The notes under the pieces were generated by a model. It saw only the letters and a program-made list of their open reading frames with translations, was not told the DNA's origin and searched no databases. Below, one piece after another: positions 1-9,196 of a stretch of DNA of 64,000 bases. Position 1 is the first letter of the stretch, and each line of letters opens with the position of its first letter. The DNA comes from Tribonema minus (Eukaryota; Sar; Xanthophyceae; Tribonematales; Tribonemataceae). Position numbers and translations under genes: made by a program. Where the stretch lies: the NCBI GenBank assembly GCA_017506865.1, contig JAFCMP010000079.1:372001-436000 (forward strand), in the 5' to 3' direction.

Positions 1-2779
1 GGCGACGGCGGCGGCGGCAGCGCCAGTTCTGAGTGGCATGTGGGTGTGTAGGGGGGAGGGGGGCGCGGGTGCAGTGCAGCTGCGATGCGTGAGTGGACTC
101 TGCCGAGCCAGGACGTTGCTTGTGCGCGCTAGGCAGCGACTGGCCAAGCGGCGGCGGTTGATAGGCGCGCCGTGGCAGCCTGGCGGACTATCTGTCTGCA
201 TGATGTACCACATGTCGTGCGCTGTCTACCTAGAGTTAGGGTGAGGTTCAACCCCAAGCTCGCCCGCTTTGTGCAATGACAGCCGCAATGAGGCATGCAG
301 GCGCCAAGCATGTGTGATCATAATCAACTCACTGCATCAGGGTCCCCGTCTATGACGTGCCCCTCCCCCCCATCTACAGCAACGATGTGTATTATGTCTT
401 GACACCATGCAGTGAGCTGAGCTTGGCTGATGTGAGCTCGAGACTGAACTGCTGATACGCATGACTTGACTGAGGCATTGCACCATTGGTCGTTGATGAT
501 GCGCGTGATGCGCTTGAGGTGCTGACTGGGCTGAGGTCGCACACTGATATACTCAGCACGTCAAGCATCAACGGGTCCAGTATTGCAACACCTCAGCCAA
601 CTCAAGCATAGCAGCAGTTCAGCCGTACATCAGGCGTATCAGTCAAGGCCAGTCCGCTGCATGGCGTCATACATATCGTGGCAGTGGATGGGAGGGGGCC
701 ACATCATAGACGGGACTCTGACTCAACGAGTTGCTATAATCAGACATAGATCGCAAGCGCTGAAGCATGCGCAAGCTTCATGTGAGCTTCTTGTGATGCT
801 GCCAGAAAATGAACATGCCAGTACAGACCAGTTCAATTGACACCAAATATCGGTCCCGCGGCTGTCAGGCACTCAGCATTTTGGGCTGAATCAGACAGCC
901 GCAGGACCGAAATTTGGTGTAAACTGAACTGATCTATTCAGCAGGGGTCCGCCCAACGGTCAGCGAACTACCGTGAAGTGGCAATAACGCAGTTGGGAGA
1001 GTCTTGCAGGTTGCACACCCCGGCAGACATGCCATGCTGACTGCTGTGATTGTTGCTTCTGCTGCTCTTGAGACAAGGGTGACAAGCAGTCAGGCACAAA
1101 ACGCCTTCTATCTCTACCTCTTGCGACCAGTCCTGATCCTTCAATCAAGGTTTGAGTCAAAGCTTCGTTGACCCTGAAGCTGAGAGTGCGCACACGCTTC
1201 GCATGGTCTCAACTTCGAGTGACCCATCACTCACACTTCGTGCATGAAGCTGGAAGCATGCACCAACATCAACTCACCACGTCACACGCTTACAACGACA
1301 GCACTTCATGAACATGTGTGAGATTGGAGATACACACCAACTTCAACTCACCATGTCGCACACTTACAACTCAGCACTTCATGTTCACGTGTGAGGTTGG
1401 AGGCATGCATCAACCTCAACTCACCATGTCGCACACTGACAACAAAGCACGTCATGTTCATATGTGAAGTTAGAAGCACACACAAACTTCAACTCACCAC
1501 GTCACTCGCGAAGAAGCGCTCCATGCGCGCCTCATACACGAGCTGCCCCTTGCGCGACCGCGCAACCTTCCCCTTGGTGAGCAGCTGAGCATCATCGCTG
1601 CTGGTTGGTGGGGGCTCGCTCAGGTAGGCCAATGCAGATGACACAGTGCTCAACAGTGACAGAACCAGCAGTATCTGCGTAGCGGCGATGGCATGCAGCA
1701 AAGAGCAGAGCCAGGGGGTGAGGCATCCCACACTGATATGCTAGCCTATTCACAGCAAGTCGGTGCGTTAAGTGATCAGAATTACAAGAAGACCAACAAG
1801 GCGCACGTCCACACAACACAAAACCTCATGAAAAAGGGAAAGTGAGCTGCCAATGGACACATTTTGCTGCCGCCAGTCGTAAGTTTCATGCTAAAGCCCA
1901 TCACTGCATGACATTGATCCCCCTAACAGTTCTTATGAACCCATCAAACGCGCTTTCCTATCCGTGATGATGACCCGTGGCCACTGAAGCATGGCAGTGC
2001 AGTGCGTGAGGCAAAGTGACACTGGTGGCAGCAGCGCATGCCGCATGCAGCTACGATCAAGCACTGAGGCATGACGTGCCCAGTCAGCAGTGCTCAGCAA
2101 CACCACAAATGTAAGTACGGTAGGTATGCACATGTGATCCGCCTACTCTATACATGCTAAGCACTGTCGTCGCTGAGCACCGCTGAGAGGCAGTGATACT
2201 GCCGCCGGCGTGGCCGTGCATACTTGATGCGGGCCAGCTGCGGCACGTTGCAGTGCCTAAACCTATCCCTGACCCCCACCCTAAGGCTGCCACGATGTGT
2301 GCATTTTTAAGTTTGAAGTGCTCCTTACACATGTCGCCCTCACTGACGCGGCTGCACAGCGTGACATGCACAGCACTCGACGTGCAGTGACGCGCACCGC
2401 AGCCTGCACGCGCTGCCTGCACGCTGAGCGCTGCAACACCCGCCCAACTCTATACTAAACCCGACCTCTTACCCTAAGGCACGAGGCATGGAGCAAAAAT
2501 TAAGCTCAGCTCCACCCCAACGCCGACCATGTCAGCGGTGCAGCGCTTGAGGCTTGCCTTAAACGGCAAGACTTAGGAACCAGGACTCAGGACTCACATT
2601 GGTGGGCCTGTGCGCCACAGCAAGTAGCGCCTCCGCCCTGTCCTTCGCCCACGACTTGGGCAGCACCTTGCCGAAGAGCGACTGCGCCGCGACCTCCTGC
2701 AGCCGCAACTCCATCAGCTTACGACACTTGTCCGTCATTGAGTCCTCGCCGCCATCCCCGCCGCCGCCGCCGCTGCCGC

Positions 2780-2824
<45 letters not shown>

Positions 2825-5678
2825 TGCCGCCGCCGCCACCGTTTCCAGCAGACTTGCTGGCGACAGAGCCGCGGTGGCCGTCTTGATCGCCAGGTGCCGC
2901 GATGGCGGCGGCGGCGGCGGCGGTCTGTGAGGTGCTGCGCCGCCGACCCACCTGATCGTCGTTGGCGGAGCCCCCCCTCAGCCCGATGCGCACATCGTTG
3001 AGCATGGGAACCTCAAACAGGTCCGCGGCGCCGCTGCGGCTGGACGTGCGCGAGCGGCTCTTGTCCGCGCTGCCGCCGCTGCCGCCGCCGCCACCGCCGC
3101 CGCCGCCGCTGCTGCCGCCGCCGCCGCTGCTGCCGCGCTCCCGCCCGCCATCGCCGCTGCCGCCGCCGCCGCCGCCCTCCACCAGCAGCTCATCCGCCTC
3201 GGAGGCGCCGCTGAGCAGGGACTCGGCCCGCGCGCGCTCCTGCTCCTGCACGCGCATGCGCACGAGCCCCTGCATCAGGCCCATGCGCAGGCGGCGCGCC
3301 GAGTCGGCGCCGATGCGCGAGACGGCGCGCGCGACGGCGTCGAACGCGTCCGGGTGGTGCGAGCCGAAGCCGTCGGGATGGTACACGGCGCCGCGGTCCG
3401 ACAGCTCTGAGAGGATGAGGCGCGACGTGTGCTCGCGGTCCGCGACGGCGCGCACGGCGCCCTCGTGGAAGGCGCGCACCAGCTGCGGGGCGGGGGTGGG
3501 GGGGGTGGGGGTCAGCGTGCGGTGCCTGTCATTAGTACCAACAGGTTTAGAAAGGGTATAGTGAGGATGTTCAAAGGGGTTGAAGTTGAAGTCTGGATGA
3601 TCTAGTTGAAGTTTATGGGGGGAGAAGGAATGGCGGAAGAAGCATGTGCCCCCGCATAATTACCTGCAGCAGCGTGTTGGCCTGCTTGGGCGCAGTGACA
3701 GCAGAGAGTAAGCGCAACACAAAGCTGCCATGTCTACACATATGCATGTGTCTACATACATTGAATATGCCAAGTGTGTGCAACTGATTTGATGCAACGG
3801 CGACGCCTTCACAAGGTCTGCTGCAATGCTGCTGCAATGCCGCCAGCAGCAGTGTTTGTCGTCCCGCTCGAGGTTCAGGCAGATGGCGGGACTCACATAA
3901 ACCCCGATGCGCGCTGCCGCCTCCCGAGACAGGCGCTATGTACGACAAGCAGCAGCAGGTAGGTAGGTGCTGAACATCAGCGTCGGCATAAAGCGTGCCG
4001 CGCGCCCACCTGCGGCAGCATGACGTCCTGCTTGAGGCTCGTGAGCAGGCCGTTCATGCCGGCGGCGGCCTTGACGATGTCATTGTCCGACTGCGCCGCA
4101 AGCTCGCTCCAGTTGTGTGGAAGGAACGCGTTGATGATGCCGCGGAAGCTCGTCGTGAGCGCCGCGTCCGTGCCCGCGTCCATCTCCTCCCAGAACTTCA
4201 ACAGCGCATCTGCGCGCAGAGGTGACGCTACAGCGTGTCAAGTTAGTGCCCCGCTCGACGCAGTACTGATGGGCTCTCATCAGGCTCTCAATGACGGCGC
4301 GTCAAGCTTCTGCCGCAAGTGCAGGACTTCGTGCCAGGTTAGTGCCCCCGTTTCACTCAACAGTGGTGGGCTCTTATCAGGCTCACAATGGCGGCTCATC
4401 AAGCCTCTGCCACAAGAACAAGACGTCCAGTCGCAGCTCAAAATGAGGCAACACGCGTGCCTCTTGCCACTTGCAAACCCAAAAACTTCAACTTCACCTG
4501 CGTCCTGCAGATCGGGCTTGGAGGGATCCGGCAGCGCCTCCGGCCAGTACCCGCCCTGGCGCCGCCACTCGCGGTACATGTGCACGGCGAACAGCTGGTG
4601 GTGCGCGAGGGTGCCGCCGCGCCGCACGCGGTCCCCGCTGAGCGCTGCCAGCACGCGCTCCTCCATGAGGAAGTGCATGCGCACGCACTTGGCGAGCTTC
4701 TGCAGCAGGCGCGTCAGGTTCACGCGGTCCATGAACTGCTCCGAGCGCGCCGCGGTGAACTTGACAAAGGCGTCGGAGAAGGCGGTCACGAGGCCGCTGC
4801 GCCGCAGGAAGCCGCCCAGCATCCAGTTCTGAGCGCGGCGGCGGGCGGGGCAGGCGCGGAACCGCCGATGGCGCATGCGAGGCCGGACCGGTCAGGCTGT
4901 TGGAGCATTGCTGATATGTGCATGGCGGCTGGCGGAAACTGTATCGTAGAGGAATGGTGCTGCACACGGTGAGCATCGTTACTGCTCAAATGTCTCACAA
5001 GGAAGTAAAGTGTACGCGTTTTGCTGTTATGCAGCGCAATGGTGGACGAATTCAACAGTCATAGCTTACAACAATTGTGACGGCGCGGGCTTGCTACCAT
5101 CGCCAAAGTTGCGGCCGCATGCAGCAGTGTTTGCAATTAGATTGGTGATACTTTGTACTGAAGCACTTTGCAAATTAGAACGTCCATGCTTGTACTGAAG
5201 CACCTTGCTGGCTCACCTGTACTCCGTCTTCTGACGCCAGCAGCTTCAACGAGTCATCCAAAAGTGTTCTCAGGTCACGTAGCAGGCCATCTCCCTCAGC
5301 GGCACCGCTGGACGCGCCGACTGGGTCTTTGCTATTTGATTCGTACAGTGGAAAAATTTCGCTGAGGGAGCGGGCCTTGCTATTGGTGCCGTTGCGCTGA
5401 GGAGATTCAGAAGGCGACTGCGAGCGAGGAGCATCCTTCGCAGTTGGCCGAGAGCCTCCAACAGGACTGCGCGGAGGTCGTGGCTTTTTCGAGGCTGACT
5501 GTTCTGAAATTGCACTGCTGCCTCGTGAAGACCCTGCGAGGCTGCTGGCTTCGCTGCCGCGTCTCTGTTGCCTTGTTGGTGTGGTCTCCGCGCTCTCTGT
5601 CCCACTCCAGGATCCCCTCTGCCTCCGCCTTGGACTTCCGGAAGCTGAAGGATCGCCGACAGAGACCTGGGCGCCCAT
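1..5678 (-). CDS. Large unrecognised protein with myristoylation-type start, partial (3' end off the window)
   Basis: I do not recognise the family. The ATG at 5678 opens with Met-Gly-Ala-Gln-Val-Ser, matching the N-myristoylation pattern (Gly2, Ser6), so membrane attachment is likely. Frame-consistent exons on the minus strand are 5217-5678, 4498-4828, 4010-4209, micro-exons 3897-3935 (13 codons) and 3664-3681 (6 codons), then 2598-3482 and 1498-1584. An exon-like start at 28 runs off the window. The first ~110 residues are Ser/Pro/Arg-rich and probably disordered. Exons 2 to 4 look all-helical, with many Leu/Phe and charged residues, like an ARM/HEAT-type scaffold. The 2598-3482 exon has a helical part, then about 90 residues of Gly/Ser runs, then another helix. 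At least 670 residues are present. The micro-exons are supported by phase and by continuity of the helical sequence, not by transcripts. The 1498-1584 exon and the left-edge exon are the least certain. Confidence 0.55.
829..931. repeat. Inverted repeat / foldback, 38-bp arms
   Basis: Left arm 829-866 and right arm 894-931 are near-complementary, with about four mismatches, around a 27-nt loop. A transcript would fold into a stem of about 38 bp. It lies in the presumed last intron or gap of the leftward gene. It could be a miniature foldback element or a hairpin RNA precursor. The sequence shows only the palindrome. Confidence 0.85.
1240..1510. repeat. 73-bp tandem repeat, 4 copies, the last overlapping an exon/donor
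   Basis: Four diverged units are spaced 73-74 bp apart; their shared core, the complement of a GTGAGT donor with flanks, sits at 1271, 1344, 1418 and 1491. The fourth copy overlaps the 3' edge and 5' splice site of the minus-strand exon 1498-1584. The other three extend into its downstream intron and each keeps a donor-like GTGAGT. Confidence 0.8.
4239..4415. repeat. ~99-bp tandem duplication in an intron
   Basis: Two diverged copies, at about 4239-4316 and 4338-4415, lie in the intron between exons 4010-4209 and 4498-4828 of the leftward gene. Both share the segment beginning GTTAGTGCCCC and a block around GGGCTCT(C/T)ATCAGGCTC. No coding capacity is apparent. Confidence 0.7.
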
Positions 5679-5746
5679 GTTATGTGAAGGCGTCTCAGCT
5701 GCTGGTCGCAGCGAACCACCTTATGCCAATATAGGTGGCATCACTG
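5679..5746. promoter_or_regulatory. 68-bp divergent spacer
   Basis: Only 68 bp separate the ATG of the leftward gene (5678) from the first ATG of the rightward gene (5747), so the two must share a promoter unless the rightward gene starts later (next in-frame Met near 5855). A short inverted repeat, CCACCT at 5716-5721 and AGGTGG at 5733-5738, sits in the spacer. Confidence 0.5.
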
Positions 5747-7813
5747 ATGGCATCCCTCTTACGCCTGTTTGCATCCTACTACAGCAGAGCATTTCTCGGA
5801 TTTCATTTGCCGCGAGCGAACTTGGCGCACTTCAACTTCGCAAATCATCGCACCATGTGTTTTTGTACAACGGCAGCATCAAGGTGGAGGACACCCGTTA
5901 CGATGGCGATTGCGCTGAGCCACGGGTGTTTGCCCTGGTCGCACGCGGCTGCAGCTCCCCGAAGCGACTCCAACGACTTGCAGCGCAAGCCGGGGTTGCA
6001 AAGACACGTGATACTAAAGTTTGCCTCCACGGCGGACGCCGCCCTGGAAGGCCCTGCTGCTCTGGTGCAGTCGTTCTTGGTGCAGCCGCTAAGCATGCAG
6101 GAAATCGAGGCTGCTCTCGTCAAAAGTGCGACACAGTGGTCTTCTGCAGCTGCCGGTGTGTCAGCCTCGGACAACGACACCCAGCCACAGTTGGACACTT
6201 CAAATAGACGTGCTGCAGAGCCTCCAATGGAATCAGACATGAAGGTTGCGACTGCGCGTGTCTCGACTACTTTGCAGCAAGAGTTTTCACTACCTGAAGG
6301 TCCATCCTGCAATGATCCTTCTGCACCTGCCACAGCAACAGATGATGTGCCACTGTATGCAGCCATGCAGGTGCCATTCATCATTGCCACCATCACTCAT
6401 CCCAGCGTTATCGCTCCAGTTCGGCTACTGGCCTCGCAAGAGCTGGGTCTGGAGCTGAACCACACCAGCATTATATTCATGGGCAGAGCGCTGAAGGACG
6501 CTGACATAGTGCCATCAAACGCGCTCGATGTCGGCGATGGCGACGACATGCAAGACGACCCCCTGCACTTCGGCTACCTGTGGATCATAGACCAGTCACA
6601 GCTGGGAAAACAGCAGCAGCCGCAAGGGCATTCTGATGGCCCTCATACTGTCAACGTAGAAGCAAGTTCATCACCGGTCCTCAGTGCTGCTCCCGCAGAG
6701 GCCGGAGAAAAGTCCAAGAAACTCGGGCGCCCATCATCCCGGACGCACCGCAACCTGCGAGGCCTGGACCGCGCATTCAGCAGCAGCCTGGGCCGCAGCA
6801 GGGCGTTCGACAGCTCCTCACGCCTGCTCTCGCAGCAGTCGTCGCTGCGCGAGACGCGCGCGGCGCTGGCGCAGACGGCCGCCGAGGCAGCGATCAGCGC
6901 AGCGCGCGAGCAGGAGAACTTCAGCCTCGCGGCGGAGCTGGAGGCCGTGGGCTGCGCGGCGCACGCGGAGCGCCTCGCGCAGTGCGGCTACGCCCAGCGC
7001 GGCGCCTTCGCGGCGCTCACGGAGGCGGACCTGGCGGGCGAGCCGCTGTATCTGCCGCGGGCTGCGCGCCGTCAGATTCTCGCGCGCGCCGACGCCGTCG
7101 CACAGGCGGCGCAGCACGCGGCGTCGCTCGTCAGGACTGGCCTGCAGGAGCTGGACCACCGCGCGACCGCCGCGGAGAAGTTCACGCTCGACGGCGTGGC
7201 GTTCTTTGCGACGCGCGCGGACATGGCGGCGGCGGTCGCCGCGAAGCAGGCGGCGGCGGCGGCGGATGCGGCGGGCGGCAAGCGCGCGGGGCGGCGCGTT
7301 AGCGACGACGGCGACAGCGGCAGCGCTGCGGCGGCGCGCGCGGCGAAGGAGGCGCGCCTGCGGAAGCTGCAGCAGCAGATCAGCGACAGGGCGGCGGCGG
7401 CCGACGAGCTGGGGCGGTGCGGCGAGGCGCGTGCGGCTGTGGAGTGCTGCGAGCGGCACGCACACCTGTGGGGGCACTGGGTGCATCGGGTGGTGGACGG
7501 CCAGGTGCGCGCTGCCACCGCCGTGCTGCAGCAGTGGGCGATCGCGCTGGGGGAGGGGGTGGGGGGTTTTGTGGAACGCGGCGTGCTGAGTAGATTGCTG
7601 CGGCAGGGGTTCGAGGGTCTCGACCTCCGTCCGGATGATGGTGAGGTGGATGCGATTTTAGCGGGTGCTGTGAGTGCTGACTGTCCCCTTGTATTTGACA
7701 CCGGCAAGGTGATTGAAAGCTTTGCAGCGCTGGTCGGGCGCTTGCTGTACGCACGGCAGGGTGCCACAGGGGTATGCACTCCTGAGGGCCAGAACAATGT
7801 TACGGCAATGTGA
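5747..7813 (+). CDS. Hypothetical protein with ubiquitin-like and SAM-like regions
   Basis: This is a single open frame of 688 codons from ATG 5747, with no intron needed. Residues ~200-290 contain a stretch with an I-x-F-x-G-R-x-L-K-D pattern, as in ubiquitin-like folds. Residues ~385-445 read like a SAM domain (A-A-E-L-E-A-V-G...A-x-R-R-Q-I-L). The last ~90 residues have a helical pattern with two acidic loops that could be degenerate EF-hands. Between them are Ser-rich and Ala-rich coiled-coil-like stretches. The first ~40 residues carry a hydrophobic, basic leader (…Y-S-R-A-F…) that might be a targeting signal, or untranslated if translation begins at the next Met. Its 3' end faces the ankyrin gene, 142 bp away. 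The domain calls rest on pattern only; the function is unknown. Confidence 0.55.
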   Translation: MASLLRLFASYYSRAFLGFHLPRANLAHFNFANHRTMCFCTTAASRWRTPVTMAIALSHGCLPWSHAAAAPRSDSNDLQRKPGLQRHVILKFASTADAALEGPAALVQSFLVQPLSMQEIEAALVKSATQWSSAAAGVSASDNDTQPQLDTSNRRAAEPPMESDMKVATARVSTTLQQEFSLPEGPSCNDPSAPATATDDVPLYAAMQVPFIIATITHPSVIAPVRLLASQELGLELNHTSIIFMGRALKDADIVPSNALDVGDGDDMQDDPLHFGYLWIIDQSQLGKQQQPQGHSDGPHTVNVEASSSPVLSAAPAEAGEKSKKLGRPSSRTHRNLRGLDRAFSSSLGRSRAFDSSSRLLSQQSSLRETRAALAQTAAEAAISAAREQENFSLAAELEAVGCAAHAERLAQCGYAQRGAFAALTEADLAGEPLYLPRAARRQILARADAVAQAAQHAASLVRTGLQELDHRATAAEKFTLDGVAFFATRADMAAAVAAKQAAAAADAAGGKRAGRRVSDDGDSGSAAAARAAKEARLRKLQQQISDRAAAADELGRCGEARAAVECCERHAHLWGHWVHRVVDGQVRAATAVLQQWAIALGEGVGGFVERGVLSRLLRQGFEGLDLRPDDGEVDAILAGAVSADCPLVFDTGKVIESFAALVGRLLYARQGATGVCTPEGQNNVTAM

Positions 7814-7955
7814 GCATCGCACTCTGCTGTGACGAGAGAGAGGGATCTCAACCACCTTTTGCTGCTTGTAATGAAACTTGTGTTCATTACGAACTGGGCA
7901 GCGAATGGTTTTGACATGATGCTCTGAACGTGTTCGATGCACCTGTGCGCGCGCA

Positions 7956-9022
7956 TCAGACCATCACGTTCGCAGCATCATGCGTGTCTGTCAGATGTTT
8001 GAGACGAGAGTAATTGGCGTCCGCCTGCTGTGCCGCCAGCACCAGGTTTCGTATGGTCGTTGGCGAGTGCTTGCCGTCGAAATTTCGCCGGCTCATAGCT
8101 ACAATGTCGCCCTCTGCAATGAGCTGACCGGGCGTATGTTTCACCCCTTCCTTGCCAGCAGTCTGCACTCCGTGCCGTGTCGCCAGCTTTTGGCGGTAAG
8201 CCAATACATCTTCCGGCGTTGGAGCCTTGCTGAGCACTTCTGCATATTGATGGCGTCCCTTTTCTGCTGCGACATCAGCAGCGGTGCGCCCCTGTCCATC
8301 TCTTATTGCAGCATCTGCACCACTTGACAGCAGTATCTCTATGATTGCAGCCGCATTGGATGCCTCCGCTGCCGCAAGGTGCAAGGCGGTGCAGCCCATT
8401 GTTGACACCATGTCAATGCAGCTGCAGTGATGGCCGTTCGCGTCGTGGCCAGATGCATTGGCGCACAACACTTCCACGCACAGCGTGTTGCCATTGAAGA
8501 CCGCGTAGTGCAGGGCGGTGAGGCCATGGTCCTGCAACAGAGCCGGTGCGGGCAATTGCATTGCAGAGGGGATGTCATCGTAACTGCAACTTGTTCAGTG
8601 TGACGAATAAATTTAAACGTGTTTGTTGTTGGTGGCTCACGGCTCATGTTCGCACACAATCACTCTTGGTTCAAGTCTTGATGGCAGGAGTGAGGCGGGC
8701 AACAAGGTTCAACTGGTGCTGAGCTGGTTTATCGGTGCCTATTTCATCTGAAAAGCTGGTGCAATCATGAAAGGAGCCTATCACAGCAGGCGATCAACTC
8801 AGTGCTTCCTCGCCGCGATGAAGTGGAGAAACTCACATCACAGGAACAGGGGTTAGCGCCTTGCCGCAGCAGTTCCTTCAGAGCCTCGACATCGCCGTGT
8901 GTTGCATGCTGGCGCAGCAGCTCTCCGCTCATCGTGTATGTGTGTCGCTCGCACGTGCCAACGAATGTTTCACTCGTAAACTTCATGACTTGAAGTTGAC
9001 GGACACGTGTTGAGGCGAGCAT
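7956..9022 (-). CDS. Ankyrin-repeat protein (small)
   Basis: Two exons, 8837-9022 and 7956-8531, join in phase 0 across a GTGAGT...TTGCAG intron and give 253 residues. At least three ankyrin repeats are plain: an N-terminal L-L-R-Q-H-A-T-H-G-D-V-E-A-L with its G-A-N-P turn, then G-L-T-A-L-H-Y-A, and then G-C-T-A-L-H-L-A-A-A followed by G-A-D-A-A-I-R-D-G-Q-G-R-T-A. The C-terminal ~80 residues are charged and do not look like ankyrin. Ankyrin repeats bind proteins; no partner can be named. Translation could begin at an internal Met (residue 31). It is head-to-head with the F-box-like ankyrin gene at 9197, and its 3' end faces the SAM-like gene. Confidence 0.88.
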
Positions 9023-9196
9023 CCGATTCTTTTAATTTGCACTGCAAATTTGCACACCCCATTGCACACACCTGTTCGCGCACCAATCTCAAACGACGAG
9101 CTGGCTTACGGACTGGGAGCAACATCTCGATTCAACATCTCCGTACACGGCTCCAGTCAAGTAAGACAGCATTGCAGCGCTCTTGATTCCACCAAC
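9023..9196. promoter_or_regulatory. Divergent spacer with perfect palindrome
   Basis: This is a 174-bp gap between the ATGs of two divergent ankyrin genes. AATTTGCA at 9034-9041 and TGCAAATT at 9043-9050 form a perfect inverted repeat with a 1-nt centre, 12 bp from the leftward ATG. Such a dyad could bind a dimeric factor; that is inference. Confidence 0.5.

Noticed and set aside
1240..1510. CRISPR-like array of regular repeats
   Set aside because: Repeats are diverged, adjacent units of 73 bp with no distinct spacers, in a eukaryotic intron.
2738..3561. Plus-strand Pro/Arg-rich frames over the GCC/GCG runs
   Set aside because: They are reverse readings of the Gly/Ser runs in the leftward gene exon 2598-3482.
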